The notes below the pieces were generated by a model that searched no databases, was not told the origin of the DNA, and saw only the letters and a list, made by a program, of their open reading frames with translations. Positions 18,979-27,816 of a stretch of DNA of 54,429 nt are shown here, in pieces. The number at the start of each line of letters is the position of its first letter. Position 1 is the stretch's first letter. Source of the stretch: Bacteroidales bacterium (GTDB lineage Bacteria; Bacteroidota; Bacteroidia; Bacteroidales; UBA932); NCBI GenBank assembly GCA_017447815.1, contig JAFSMS010000018.1, positions 1-54,429 of the forward strand, given 5' to 3'. A program made the translations under genes and the position numbers.

Positions 18979-21267
18979 TTATTCTACTTGTGTATTTCCG
19001 CCCAGGATGACATCGTTGTACAGCAGGCCGTCGCTCCATTGGATATCTACGGAAAGGCCCAGGGTCATGGAAGTGGCCCGCAGGTCCGGAACCGTCAGAT
19101 AGGCATATTGAAGGGAATACTGGCCTAATTTGAACGTCGCCGTGGTCTTATAATCCTGGATGAAAACGCGGGGAATCTCCTGGGACTTCCCCGCTAACGT
19201 GTAAGGAGGAATCACGGCTTTGCCATCGGCGGGCCAGATAACGTCCTTGTCGTACGTTCCACTGGTCTTTTTAGGAGCCGTAAGCGCCCCGATCAGATAA
19301 AAGTATCCTTCCTTGCGGATGAGATTGCAGTTGCCATAGAAGTCCCGCCCGGAATTATTCTGGAATTCCAGCGCCACATAAACGGTTTCCTGCCCGGTAG
19401 CGGATGGTGTCCAAATCCCGTCTGTACCCAGCGTCCCGGCGAAGTTGTCAAAGACCAGCGTATAGGTGGAGCCGCTGGTCCCACTCACAGGAATGGCCGA
19501 GGCCTCCTCCGGAATGGCGTTGTCATAGATAAAGCCTGTCACTTTCTTGTTCTCCCCGGGGGCCACACAGGGCAGATAATCCCATCCCACGTTCCTATAC
19601 TGCCCGCCGATGATGATGCCCGTCAGCTTGAAGGAATTCCCATCGACAACAATCTTGTTATTGGGTTCATTGGAATTCGTGTCTGACATCTTGACCACCG
19701 CATTGCGGTTGTCCTCAAGAACTTGGTTTGCCCCGGCGTACGCCACTTTGGTTTCCAGCATGGCCACGCCGTAATTGACTTCATACTGCAGGGCCACGCT
19801 GCGGGTCGAGGACAAGACATGGGCATTCTTGCTCCAGTCCGGATCGGCCGTTGTGCCGGCCGACCAGTTCTCGTCCTTATACCAGTCGGAAATGGTTGTC
19901 AGGGAATAATCGCTCACGCTGTGTTCCTTGTTGGATACGCGAAGGGGGCTGTTTCCAAAATAAAGCAGCTCGGAAGGATAATAGTAGCTGGTGGCATTAT
20001 AGGCCCCGCCTTCGGAGGGCGTTCCGCCCACGGCACTGGTGTTGAAGGCCTGGGGATAATAGAAGCATTTGGTGGTATTATCAAACGCCACATAGGAGGC
20101 TCCGCGGGGGATATGGAAATTGAAGGGGAAATCATTCAGCTTCCCTAACTGGTCCGATGTAACATCTCCCGGTTTATAAGTTGCATTTCCATCCTCCGTA
20201 GGCCAGCTTACCGCCAAGTCTCCATTAAGCGTGGTAGCCGCAGTCGCGGAAGTTTTGACACTTGTAACCGTCACCGTACCACCAGCTTCCGGAACGGTTG
20301 CATTGAAAATGGCGGAAAGCCGCACATGCACCTGCTGTGCAAAATACTTGGCGATGGCTTCTTCGGGACACAGCGGGTCTGCGCAGCGGATGGCGTTGAT
20401 GACGGACCAAAGGTCGGCTATGATGCGTTTAGAGGCTTCTCCGGAGCCGGCCCGCAATTCGCCTTTGTCACTGCGAATGGTTGTCATCTCCACATAAAGC
20501 GCTTTCAGTTGCTCTTCCAGAGGATAAAGATTCTGTCCGCTCAGCGGGCTTTTCCCATCCGAGTTGTTATAATCACTCCACCGGATATTGGGATAACCAG
20601 GATTGGCGTCTGTCGCATTGTAAGTAGTACTGTTTCCGGAAAAAGAATACTTATACTTGTTACTTCCATTGTCCGGGGTTTCGTCCGCAGAAATGTCACT
20701 ATGGTGCGTCTCTCCCTTCAGCGTAGTATTCATGATAAGCGTGAACATCCCCGCCATCAGCTTCTCAAGATTCTGGAACTCCGTGTAGTCGGCATCGGAC
20801 AGGCGGCGTCCCAGCTGGATATTGGTAGACCCTGCCAGGTTGGTGATGCTAAAATTGTCCAAATGGCCATACTCCCCGTAATTGGCAGTTTCGGGCTCCG
20901 GCGCACGGCCATACAGCAGCATGGTGTTGGTATTCAGCGGAAGCGACATCTCCAGGACACGCCGCGTATTGGCCGTACTGATGAGGCTGGAGAGGTTGTA
21001 TACACGGTCGGCGGTGGCATCGGCGGAGAGGATGGATCCATCGGAGTCCAACTTGTAGGTCATCAGCATGGCGTCGGAAATCCCGCGGAAGTTTTCCCCG
21101 GTCTGGGTGGACGTGCTTCCCTGCTTGGTAGCCGTAGAAGCCGTGGATACATTGAACACAAAACGCGCATTCACATCCGTGTTCCCGGCATCCCCTGTCA
21201 AGGAATCCCGCTGGCAGCCGAGGACTGCAAGCAGAGGAATCAACAAAAGAAATAGTTTCCGTTTCAT
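18979..21267 (-). CDS. Major fimbrillin-like shaft lipoprotein (operon 1, gene 1)
   Basis: A 762-residue lipoprotein (lipobox VLGC, C18), first structural gene of operon 1. It shares with gene 2 the VLEMSLPLNTNTMLLYGRAP strand, a PSELLYFGNSPLRVSNKE segment, a FKLTGIIIGGQYRNVGWDY segment, and the C-terminal IQDYKTTATFKLG and VPDLRATSMTLGLSVDI, so the two arose by duplication. It is probably the main shaft subunit because it is promoter-proximal. A 190-nt upstream region holds a TAATTTTG -7 element and a possible small ORF (21287-21451). No invertible-promoter repeats were noticed. Confidence 0.75.
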   Translation of the reverse strand: MKRKLFLLLIPLLAVLGCQRDSLTGDAGNTDVNARFVFNVSTASTATKQGSTSTQTGENFRGISDAMLMTYKLDSDGSILSADATADRVYNLSSLISTANTRRVLEMSLPLNTNTMLLYGRAPEPETANYGEYGHLDNFSITNLAGSTNIQLGRRLSDADYTEFQNLEKLMAGMFTLIMNTTLKGETHHSDISADETPDNGSNKYKYSFSGNSTTYNATDANPGYPNIRWSDYNNSDGKSPLSGQNLYPLEEQLKALYVEMTTIRSDKGELRAGSGEASKRIIADLWSVINAIRCADPLCPEEAIAKYFAQQVHVRLSAIFNATVPEAGGTVTVTSVKTSATAATTLNGDLAVSWPTEDGNATYKPGDVTSDQLGKLNDFPFNFHIPRGASYVAFDNTTKCFYYPQAFNTSAVGGTPSEGGAYNATSYYYPSELLYFGNSPLRVSNKEHSVSDYSLTTISDWYKDENWSAGTTADPDWSKNAHVLSSTRSVALQYEVNYGVAMLETKVAYAGANQVLEDNRNAVVKMSDTNSNEPNNKIVVDGNSFKLTGIIIGGQYRNVGWDYLPCVAPGENKKVTGFIYDNAIPEEASAIPVSGTSGSTYTLVFDNFAGTLGTDGIWTPSATGQETVYVALEFQNNSGRDFYGNCNLIRKEGYFYLIGALTAPKKTSGTYDKDVIWPADGKAVIPPYTLAGKSQEIPRVFIQDYKTTATFKLGQYSLQYAYLTVPDLRATSMTLGLSVDIQWSDGLLYNDVILGGNTQVE

Positions 21268-21286
21268 ATCCTATATTGTTATTTTA

Positions 21287-21451
21287 TTATCCATTCTTTC
21301 CACGCCAAGGTTTTGCATCACGGCCGCATCCCATAACAGATTGGTACATAGGGAACATCAAAGCCACCCCTTTGTCCATGTTTCTGGGGTGTGCCGACAT
21401 AACGGCCGCCGACGTAACACCGAGCAGAAATAATTCAATCTTGGGTAACAT
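21287..21451 (-). CDS. Possible small leader ORF upstream of fimbrial operon 1 (54 aa)
   Basis: A 54-codon ORF starting at an ATG about 8-9 nt after the expected transcription start of the promoter at 21464-21471 and ending 19 nt before the first fimbrillin gene. The predicted peptide begins with a hydrophobic stretch (LPKIELFLLGVTSAAVMSA) and has a basic tail (GRDAKPWRGKNG). No family is recognised. The tight fit between promoter, ATG and operon is the only evidence; it may be untranslated leader RNA. Confidence 0.35.
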   Translation of the reverse strand: MLPKIELFLLGVTSAAVMSAHPRNMDKGVALMFPMYQSVMGCGRDAKPWRGKNG

Positions 21452-21463
21452 CGCATTTAGCCG

Positions 21464-21471
21464 CAAAATTA
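21464..21471 (-). promoter_or_regulatory. -7 element for fimbrial operon 1
   Basis: TAATTTTG on the minus strand (21471-21464) matches TAnnTTTG; no clear TTTG lies 19-21 nt upstream, where the DNA is an A/T run. It is back-to-back with the malY promoter about 24 nt away. The operon 1 leader would be about 190 nt. Confidence 0.5.
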
Positions 21472-21494
21472 CTACTTTTTTTAAAAAAATGTCA

Positions 21495-21502
21495 TATTTT
21501 TG
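21495..21502 (+). promoter_or_regulatory. -7 element of the malY promoter
   Basis: TATTTTTG on the plus strand, 18 nt before the malY ATG, matches TAnnTTTG. The same string precedes the chimeric malY fragment at 5293. The -33 region is T-rich without a clear TTTG. Confidence 0.55.
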
Positions 21503-21520
21503 TAAAAAACCGAACACACG

Positions 21521-22705
21521 ATGACCTACAACTTCGACAACTGCCCGGACCGCCGGGGTACCGAAAGTGTAAAATGGGACCTCTATCCCGGTACGCTGCC
21601 CCTCTGGGTGGCCGACATGGACTTTAAGATTGCACCGGAAATCCAGCAGGCGCTGCAAAAGCGGCTGGACCACGGCGTATTCGGCTACGAACTCGTTCCG
21701 GACGCTTATTTCGATTCCATCGGCCGATGGTTCGCCGCCCGCCACGGGTGGACGGATATCACCCGTGACAAGATTGTCCCCACCACGGGGGTCATCGCCG
21801 CGTACAGCGCCGCCATCAAGGCCATGACCGTCCCCGGGGACAAAGTGATGGTGATGACGCCCTGCTACAACGCCTTCTTCCCCGCCATCCGCAACAACAA
21901 ATGCATCCAACTGGACAATCCGCTCCAATTCGACGGCAAGCGCTACATCGTGGACTGGGACGACTTCGAGAAAAAATCGGCCGAAGCCCGGGTGCTGCTG
22001 CTGTGCAATCCCCACAATCCCGCAGGCCGGGTGTGGACGCGCGAAGAACTGCTGCTGATGGCGGAAATCTGTCGCCGGAACAGCGTCTTCGTGATTTCCG
22101 ACGAGATTCACTGCGAACTCACCTACCCCGGACACGACTACACCCCCTGGGCCACCCTGCCGGAGCAGTACGTGCTGAATTCCGTCTCCTGCATCTCCCC
22201 CACCAAGGCCTTCAACATCGCGGGCATCCAGATTGCCAACATCTATGCCAAAGACCCGGCCATCCTGGCCAGGATGGACCGCGCCATCAACGACAACGAG
22301 TGCTGCGACGTGAACGTGTTCGGCGTCACGGCCCTCATGGCGGCCTATGACAAGGGCGGGGCCTGGCTGGACGAACTCCGCGAATACCTCTTCCACAACG
22401 CCCGCACCGTCTCCTGTTTCCTGGAGGACGAACTGCCGCAGGTGAACATACCGCCGCTGGAGGGCACCTACCTCATGTGGCTGGACTGCCGCGCCGCCCT
22501 CCGCCCGGGCGAGCCCCTGGAAGGCTTCAGCGAGCGCTTCGGAAAATACCTGCAGGAGAAGGTGCAGCTCACCCTGAGCCCCGGTTCCATCTACGGAGCC
22601 GCCGGGGAAGGCTTCATGCGAGTGAACATCGCCTGCCCCCGGACCCGTCTGCTGGACGGAATGCAAAGATTCATCGCCGGTTTTGAAAGTTATAAAAATG
22701 CGTAA
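21521..22705 (+). CDS. PatB/MalY family PLP-dependent C-S lyase (cystathionine beta-lyase-like)
   Basis: A 394-residue cytoplasmic fold-type I PLP enzyme. The family PatB/MalY cleaves C-S bonds of cystathionine or cysteine conjugates, releasing pyruvate, ammonia and a thiol. Family marks are PLWVADMDF near the N-terminus, NPHNPAGRVWTREEL (substrate-site arginine region), ISDEIHCEL (PLP-binding aspartate), and the Schiff-base lysine K229 in SPTKAFNIAG. Length is normal. Its 3' end overlaps the alpha-2-macroglobulin gene by 8 nt, so it heads a three-gene operon. A near-identical copy of its first 78 or so bases is found in the chimeric pseudogene at 5293. Confidence 0.93.
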   Translation: MTYNFDNCPDRRGTESVKWDLYPGTLPLWVADMDFKIAPEIQQALQKRLDHGVFGYELVPDAYFDSIGRWFAARHGWTDITRDKIVPTTGVIAAYSAAIKAMTVPGDKVMVMTPCYNAFFPAIRNNKCIQLDNPLQFDGKRYIVDWDDFEKKSAEARVLLLCNPHNPAGRVWTREELLLMAEICRRNSVFVISDEIHCELTYPGHDYTPWATLPEQYVLNSVSCISPTKAFNIAGIQIANIYAKDPAILARMDRAINDNECCDVNVFGVTALMAAYDKGGAWLDELREYLFHNARTVSCFLEDELPQVNIPPLEGTYLMWLDCRAALRPGEPLEGFSERFGKYLQEKVQLTLSPGSIYGAAGEGFMRVNIACPRTRLLDGMQRFIAGFESYKNA

Positions 22706-25700
22706 AGTTCTTCTTCTGGCGGCCGCCCTGGTCACCCTGGTGGCCTGCGGCCCCAAAAAACAGGCCCAAACTCCCTCGGCCGAGGAGTTCGCCTCCTACA
22801 TCAAGGCTTACACAGGCGGCATTGTGGCCGATGACGCCGTCATCCGCCTGCAACTCGCGGAGGATGTCACTCCCGGGGAGGACGGCATGCTGCCGGATCC
22901 CGGCAAACTGATCAAGATCTCCCCTTCGCTCAAGGGGCATGCGCTGTGGAATTCGCCTTCGGACCTCTCCTTCGTTCCCGAGGAGGGGGCACTCAAGGCA
23001 GGGACCACCTACCAGGTGTCCTTCCTGCTGGGAGATTTGGTGAGCGGCGCGCCCAAGACCTTTGACTTCGCCATCACGGTGAAGGGCCGGGAAGAGGCCG
23101 TCGCCGAGCCCGAAGCCGAGCCCGCAGCGCAGCAGGAAGGCTTCCACGTGGTAAGTTGCCGCCTGGAGGGAGACCATATCGGCCTTACCTTCAGCGAGGC
23201 GCCCGTGAATGCCAACAAGAAAGGGCTGGTGGAACTTTCCGGCGTCTCGCGCAGTTACATCCAGGCCGATGGAGAGAATGTCAACGTGTTCTTCGAAGGC
23301 CGCAACGCCGACATGCAGCTCACCCTGGGCGCCGCCCTCAAAAATGCCGAGGGCGAAACCCTGGGCAAGGAATGGACCCGCACCTTCCCCCTGCAGGAAG
23401 ACAAGCCGGCCGTGGAACTCCTCGTTGACGGCAGCATCCTTCCGGACAAGAACCGGCTCATCCTCCCCTTCCGGGCGGTGAACCTGAACTCCGTGGAGGT
23501 GCGCATCATCAAGATTTACGAGAAGAATGTCCTGATGTTCCTGCAGGACAACGACCTCGACGGCAGCAGCAGCCTGCGCCGCAGCGGCCGCCTCGTGTAT
23601 AAGGGAGACATTCCCCTGGACGCGTCCAAAGACCTCCGCAAGTGGAACGAGCACAGCATCGACCTGGGCGGTCTCCTGAAGAAGGAGCCCGGCGCCATCT
23701 ACCGCATCCGCCTCAGTTTCCGCCTGGACCAGAGCCTGTGGGGCGGCCGGGAGGCCCTCCTGCGCCCGTCGGCCCGGGACGGCAAGCCGTCGGCCGAGGA
23801 TGAAGCCGTCTGGGACGTCCCTTCCTCCTATTACTGGGACAACGACTACGACTGGGACACCTACAACTGGGAGGAAGCCGACGACCCGTCCAAGCCTTCC
23901 TATTATATGGACAGCGACCGCTTCCCTTCCGTCCAACTCATGGCCAGCGACCTGGGCCTCATGGCAGAATACGCCGGCGGCCGGCAAATCTGGATCACCG
24001 CCACCGACCTCATCTCGGCCAGCCCTACGCCCGGGGCCGATATCGAAGTCTTTGACTTCCAACTCCAGAGCATCGGCAAGGGGAAGACGGACAAGGACGG
24101 CATGGTCACCCTGGACATTGCCCGGAAGCCCTTCGCGGTGGTGGCCAAGGCCGGCGGCAGCACCGCCTACCTGAAAGTGACGGGGGGCAACGAGCGTGCC
24201 CTGAGCCGCTTCGATGTGGGCGGCGAGGCCCTGCAGCAGGGCATCAAGGCCTTCCTGTACGGAGAGCGCGGCGTCTGGCGCCCCGGCGACACGGTGCACC
24301 TTACCATGATCCTTTCCGACAAGGGCCGTTCCCTCCCGGAAGACCACCCCGCCACCCTGGAAGTCTATACCCCCGAAGGTCAGTTCTATACCCGCATGGT
24401 GCGCAAAGGCACCGACGGATTCTACAGTTTTGACATCTCCACCCGCGAAAGCGATCCCACCGGTTACTGGAACGCCTATGTAAAGGTGGGCGGCAGCAGT
24501 TTCCATAAAACGCTGCACATCGAGACCATCAAGCCCAACCGCTTCAAAGTGAACACGGAATATCCGGCCGTGCTGGAAGCCGGGTCCACGGTAACCCTCC
24601 CCGTATCGGCCTCCTGGCTCACCGGCGGAGCGGCCTCTCTCAGCCCGGCCAGGGCCGAAATGACCCTCTGGAAAACCACCGGCAGCCCCTTCAAGGACTT
24701 TGCCGACTACCGTTTCAACAACCCTTCGTCCAACTTCACCAAGGCCGAATTCCAACTGTATAAGACCACGCTGGACACCTACGGCAAGGGCAGCGCCCGG
24801 GTTGTGCTGCCCGATGCCCAGGAGGCTCCCGGCATGCTGAAAGCCTTCATCGTCACGTCCGTGGCCGAGCCCGGCGGCGACGAGAGTTTCACCACCGAAA
24901 CCATCCCCTTCTCCCCCTTCAGCGCCTACGTGGGCATCCGCCTTCCCAAGGGCGACTTCCTGGAAACCGGCAAGGAGCACAGCCTCCGTGTAGCCGTGGT
25001 GAATCCCCAGGGCAAGCGCGTCAAGGGGCACGCCGTGGAATACCGCGTGTTCAAGACCGGCTGGAACTGGTGGTGGGACAATCCGGGAAGCGACCTGGAC
25101 GCCTATGTGAGCGGGAATTCCGTGAAGACCATCCTCTCCGGCACCTTCACTTCCGGGGCCGAAGACCATGTCATCTCCTTCAAGGTGAGCGACGAGGATT
25201 GGGGCCGCTACCTGATCCTGGTGCGCGACAAACAGTCCGGCCACGTGAGCGGATGCCCGTTCACGGCCGACTGGGGAGACTATGAGGGCCGTGCAGGCCG
25301 CCAGGATCCCGAATCCCTCACCATGCTGCGCCTGTCCACCGACAAGCCGCAGTACAAGGCCGGGGAAACGGCCACCGTGTTCATCCCCGCCGCCAAGGGC
25401 GGCCGGGCCCTGGTGTCCCTGGAGAACGCCGCCGGCGTAATCCGCCGCGAATGGGTGCCGACCGGCGAGAAAGACACGCCCTGGCGTTTTACCGTAGAGC
25501 CTTCCATGGCGCCCAACATCTATGTACACGTGACGCTCCTGCAGCCCTACGGCTTTGCGGTGAATGACCTTCCGCTGCGCCTGTACGGCGTGCAGCGCAT
25601 CCTGGTGGAGAATCCCGAGAGCCATCTGGAGCCGGTCCTGAGCCTGCCCCAACTGATCCGCCCGGAAGAAGAATTCACCGTGAAGGTGTCTGAAAAGAGC

Positions 25701-27812
25701 GGCCGCCCCATGACCTATACCCTGGCCATCGTGGACGAAGGCCTGCTGGACCTGACCGCCTTCAAGACGCCCGACCCGTGGGCCAAGATGTACCGCAGCG
25801 AAGCGCTGGGCGTGAACACCTGGGACCTTTACGACCAGGTGATCGGCGCCTTCAGCGGCCGCTTCTCGCCGCTGGCCGCCATCGGCGGTGACGAGGATGC
25901 CGTCCGCAGCGCCCGGAAGGACAACCGCTTCAACCCGGTGGTGCTCACCCTCGCGCCCAAGACCCTTCTCAAGGGCACCGACGTGCTCAAACTCAAACTT
26001 CCCATGTACGTGGGCAGCGTGCGTGTGATGCTGGTCGCCGGTCACGACGGCGCCTTCGGCAATGCGGAGAAGACCGTCCCCGTCCAGAACCCGCTCATGC
26101 TGGTGACCACCCTGCCGCGCGTGCTGGGCACCGGCGAGGAAGTGGCCGTTCCGGTGAACGTCTTTGCCATGGAAGACGGCGTGAACGAGGCCGAGGTGTC
26201 CATCCAGGCCGAAGGTCCCGTGACCTTCACCGGCCCCACCACCCGGAAAGTGAAATTCGAAGCCAAGGGAGACCGGCTCATCCACTTCGCCATGAAGGCA
26301 CAGGATGCCGAAGGCACCGCCCGCATCAAGGTGAGCGCAAGCGCTGCGGGCCACAAGGCCGGCGAAAGCATCTCCCTGGAAATCCGGAACCCCCATGCCG
26401 AAATAACCCTGGCCGAGAACTTCTCCCTTGCTCCCGGCGCTTCCAGGAAACTGGCTCCGGGCATGCTCCAACTCTCCGGGTTCCCGGCCCTCGACGCCCG
26501 CAGCCTCTACATCCAAATGCGGGATTACCCGTACGACTGCGGGGAGCAACTCAGTGCCCGGGGCCTTGCGCTCCTGCACCTGATGCCGCTCCTGAGCGAG
26601 GCCGATGCCGCCGAGGCCAAAGCCCTTCTGCCCGGCATCGTGAAGCAGTTGTATGGCCGCCAACTTTCTGACGGAGGCTTCACCTACTGGAGCGGACCGC
26701 AGAGCAGCACCTGGGTTTCCTCCATGGCCGGCCTCTTCCTCACGGAAGCCGAAGCCGCCGGCATCGAAGTGAACAAGGGCGTTCTCAAAGCCTGGAAAGC
26801 CTATCAGCAGAAGACCTCCAAGAACTTCCGCGTGGCGGCCGGAGAAGGATTCGCCCAGCAGGACGAAGCCTTCCGCCTGTACACCCTGGCGGTGGCCGGC
26901 GCCTCTTCGCAGCCCGGCATGAACCGCCTCCGCGAGTCGGATCGGCTGAGCGCCCAGGCCCGCTGGATCCTGGCATCGGCCTATGCCGTGAGCGGCAAGA
27001 AATCGCTTGCCGAAGGCCTTCTGAACGAGGCAGGACGCGATTTCCCGGAATACGAGCCCTACAACCTCACCTTCGGCACAGCCCTTCGGGACCGTTACAT
27101 GGCCCTGCAGGCGCTGGTGCTGACCGGCCGCATCACCGAGGCCCTGTCGCTGGCAACGGAAACCCTGCCGGAACGCAGCCTTTCCACGCAGGAAGCCGCC
27201 TTCGCCGCCATTGCATACGGCATCCTCTATGACAAAGTGCCCGTCCAGGGCGTCAAGGCCGATGTGGACGGACAGACGCTGTCCTCCGCCAAGAGCAGCC
27301 TGACCGCCCCCGCGAAGGAATCCGTGAAGAACCTCTCCGAGGGCACGCTGTACGGCACCCTGTGCCGGGTGAGCCGCGAGCCCATGAAGGCCCGGGGCAA
27401 CGGCCTCAAGGTGGAAGTGACCTATACCGGCGAGGACGGCGCCCCCGTGACGCCCGCATCCCTGAAGCAGGGCACCCGTTTCACCGCCACGGTAAAAGTG
27501 ACTTCGCTTCTCGGCGGGAAAGACTTGGAGCAACTGGCCCTGAGCCTCCGCATCCCGTCCGGCTGGGAAATCCTGAACGACCGCATGACGGGCGGGGCCG
27601 ACGGCAGCGAGGGCTACGACCACAAGGACATCCGGGATGACCGGGTGAACTGGTTCTTCGCCCTGCCGGCCGGCCGGTACAAGACCTTCAGCGTGGGGCT
27701 CCGCGCCGCTTACGAAGGCAGTTACGTGATGCCCGCCGTCGTGTGTGAAGCCATGTACGAACCGGCTCTCAACGCCTCCACCGAGGCAGGAACCGCCGTT
27801 GTCACCCGATAA
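22698..27812 (+). CDS. Bacterial alpha-2-macroglobulin lipoprotein (MG2 domain protein)
   Basis: A 1704-residue lipoprotein (lipobox LVAC, C17) that should trap proteases in the periplasm by covalent capture, working with PBP1C, which repairs damaged peptidoglycan. The start at 22698 gives the cleanest signal peptide; an in-frame ATG at 22683 is possible. Domains: N-terminal strands, MG1-MG2 region with FLYGERGVWRPGDTVHLTM (about 520-540), bait region, A2M core with LPRVLGTGEEVAVPVNV, then the thioester site YPYDCGEQ with C1281 and Q1284, and the helical thioester domain (DGGFTYWSGPQSS). The CGEQ form is that of animal A2M and complement, whereas many bacterial proteins have CLEQ. The pbpC gene follows after 4 nt. 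Confidence 0.93.
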   Translation: MRKVLLLAAALVTLVACGPKKQAQTPSAEEFASYIKAYTGGIVADDAVIRLQLAEDVTPGEDGMLPDPGKLIKISPSLKGHALWNSPSDLSFVPEEGALKAGTTYQVSFLLGDLVSGAPKTFDFAITVKGREEAVAEPEAEPAAQQEGFHVVSCRLEGDHIGLTFSEAPVNANKKGLVELSGVSRSYIQADGENVNVFFEGRNADMQLTLGAALKNAEGETLGKEWTRTFPLQEDKPAVELLVDGSILPDKNRLILPFRAVNLNSVEVRIIKIYEKNVLMFLQDNDLDGSSSLRRSGRLVYKGDIPLDASKDLRKWNEHSIDLGGLLKKEPGAIYRIRLSFRLDQSLWGGREALLRPSARDGKPSAEDEAVWDVPSSYYWDNDYDWDTYNWEEADDPSKPSYYMDSDRFPSVQLMASDLGLMAEYAGGRQIWITATDLISASPTPGADIEVFDFQLQSIGKGKTDKDGMVTLDIARKPFAVVAKAGGSTAYLKVTGGNERALSRFDVGGEALQQGIKAFLYGERGVWRPGDTVHLTMILSDKGRSLPEDHPATLEVYTPEGQFYTRMVRKGTDGFYSFDISTRESDPTGYWNAYVKVGGSSFHKTLHIETIKPNRFKVNTEYPAVLEAGSTVTLPVSASWLTGGAASLSPARAEMTLWKTTGSPFKDFADYRFNNPSSNFTKAEFQLYKTTLDTYGKGSARVVLPDAQEAPGMLKAFIVTSVAEPGGDESFTTETIPFSPFSAYVGIRLPKGDFLETGKEHSLRVAVVNPQGKRVKGHAVEYRVFKTGWNWWWDNPGSDLDAYVSGNSVKTILSGTFTSGAEDHVISFKVSDEDWGRYLILVRDKQSGHVSGCPFTADWGDYEGRAGRQDPESLTMLRLSTDKPQYKAGETATVFIPAAKGGRALVSLENAAGVIRREWVPTGEKDTPWRFTVEPSMAPNIYVHVTLLQPYGFAVNDLPLRLYGVQRILVENPESHLEPVLSLPQLIRPEEEFTVKVSEKSGRPMTYTLAIVDEGLLDLTAFKTPDPWAKMYRSEALGVNTWDLYDQVIGAFSGRFSPLAAIGGDEDAVRSARKDNRFNPVVLTLAPKTLLKGTDVLKLKLPMYVGSVRVMLVAGHDGAFGNAEKTVPVQNPLMLVTTLPRVLGTGEEVAVPVNVFAMEDGVNEAEVSIQAEGPVTFTGPTTRKVKFEAKGDRLIHFAMKAQDAEGTARIKVSASAAGHKAGESISLEIRNPHAEITLAENFSLAPGASRKLAPGMLQLSGFPALDARSLYIQMRDYPYDCGEQLSARGLALLHLMPLLSEADAAEAKALLPGIVKQLYGRQLSDGGFTYWSGPQSSTWVSSMAGLFLTEAEAAGIEVNKGVLKAWKAYQQKTSKNFRVAAGEGFAQQDEAFRLYTLAVAGASSQPGMNRLRESDRLSAQARWILASAYAVSGKKSLAEGLLNEAGRDFPEYEPYNLTFGTALRDRYMALQALVLTGRITEALSLATETLPERSLSTQEAAFAAIAYGILYDKVPVQGVKADVDGQTLSSAKSSLTAPAKESVKNLSEGTLYGTLCRVSREPMKARGNGLKVEVTYTGEDGAPVTPASLKQGTRFTATVKVTSLLGGKDLEQLALSLRIPSGWEILNDRMTGGADGSEGYDHKDIRDDRVNWFFALPAGRYKTFSVGLRAAYEGSYVMPAVVCEAMYEPALNASTEAGTAVVTR

Positions 27813-27816
27813 GCCC

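Noticed and set aside
21268-21520. Invertible promoter (phase variation) for fimbrial operon 1
   Set aside because: No pair of inverted repeats flanking the promoter and no invertase gene was seen in the window.
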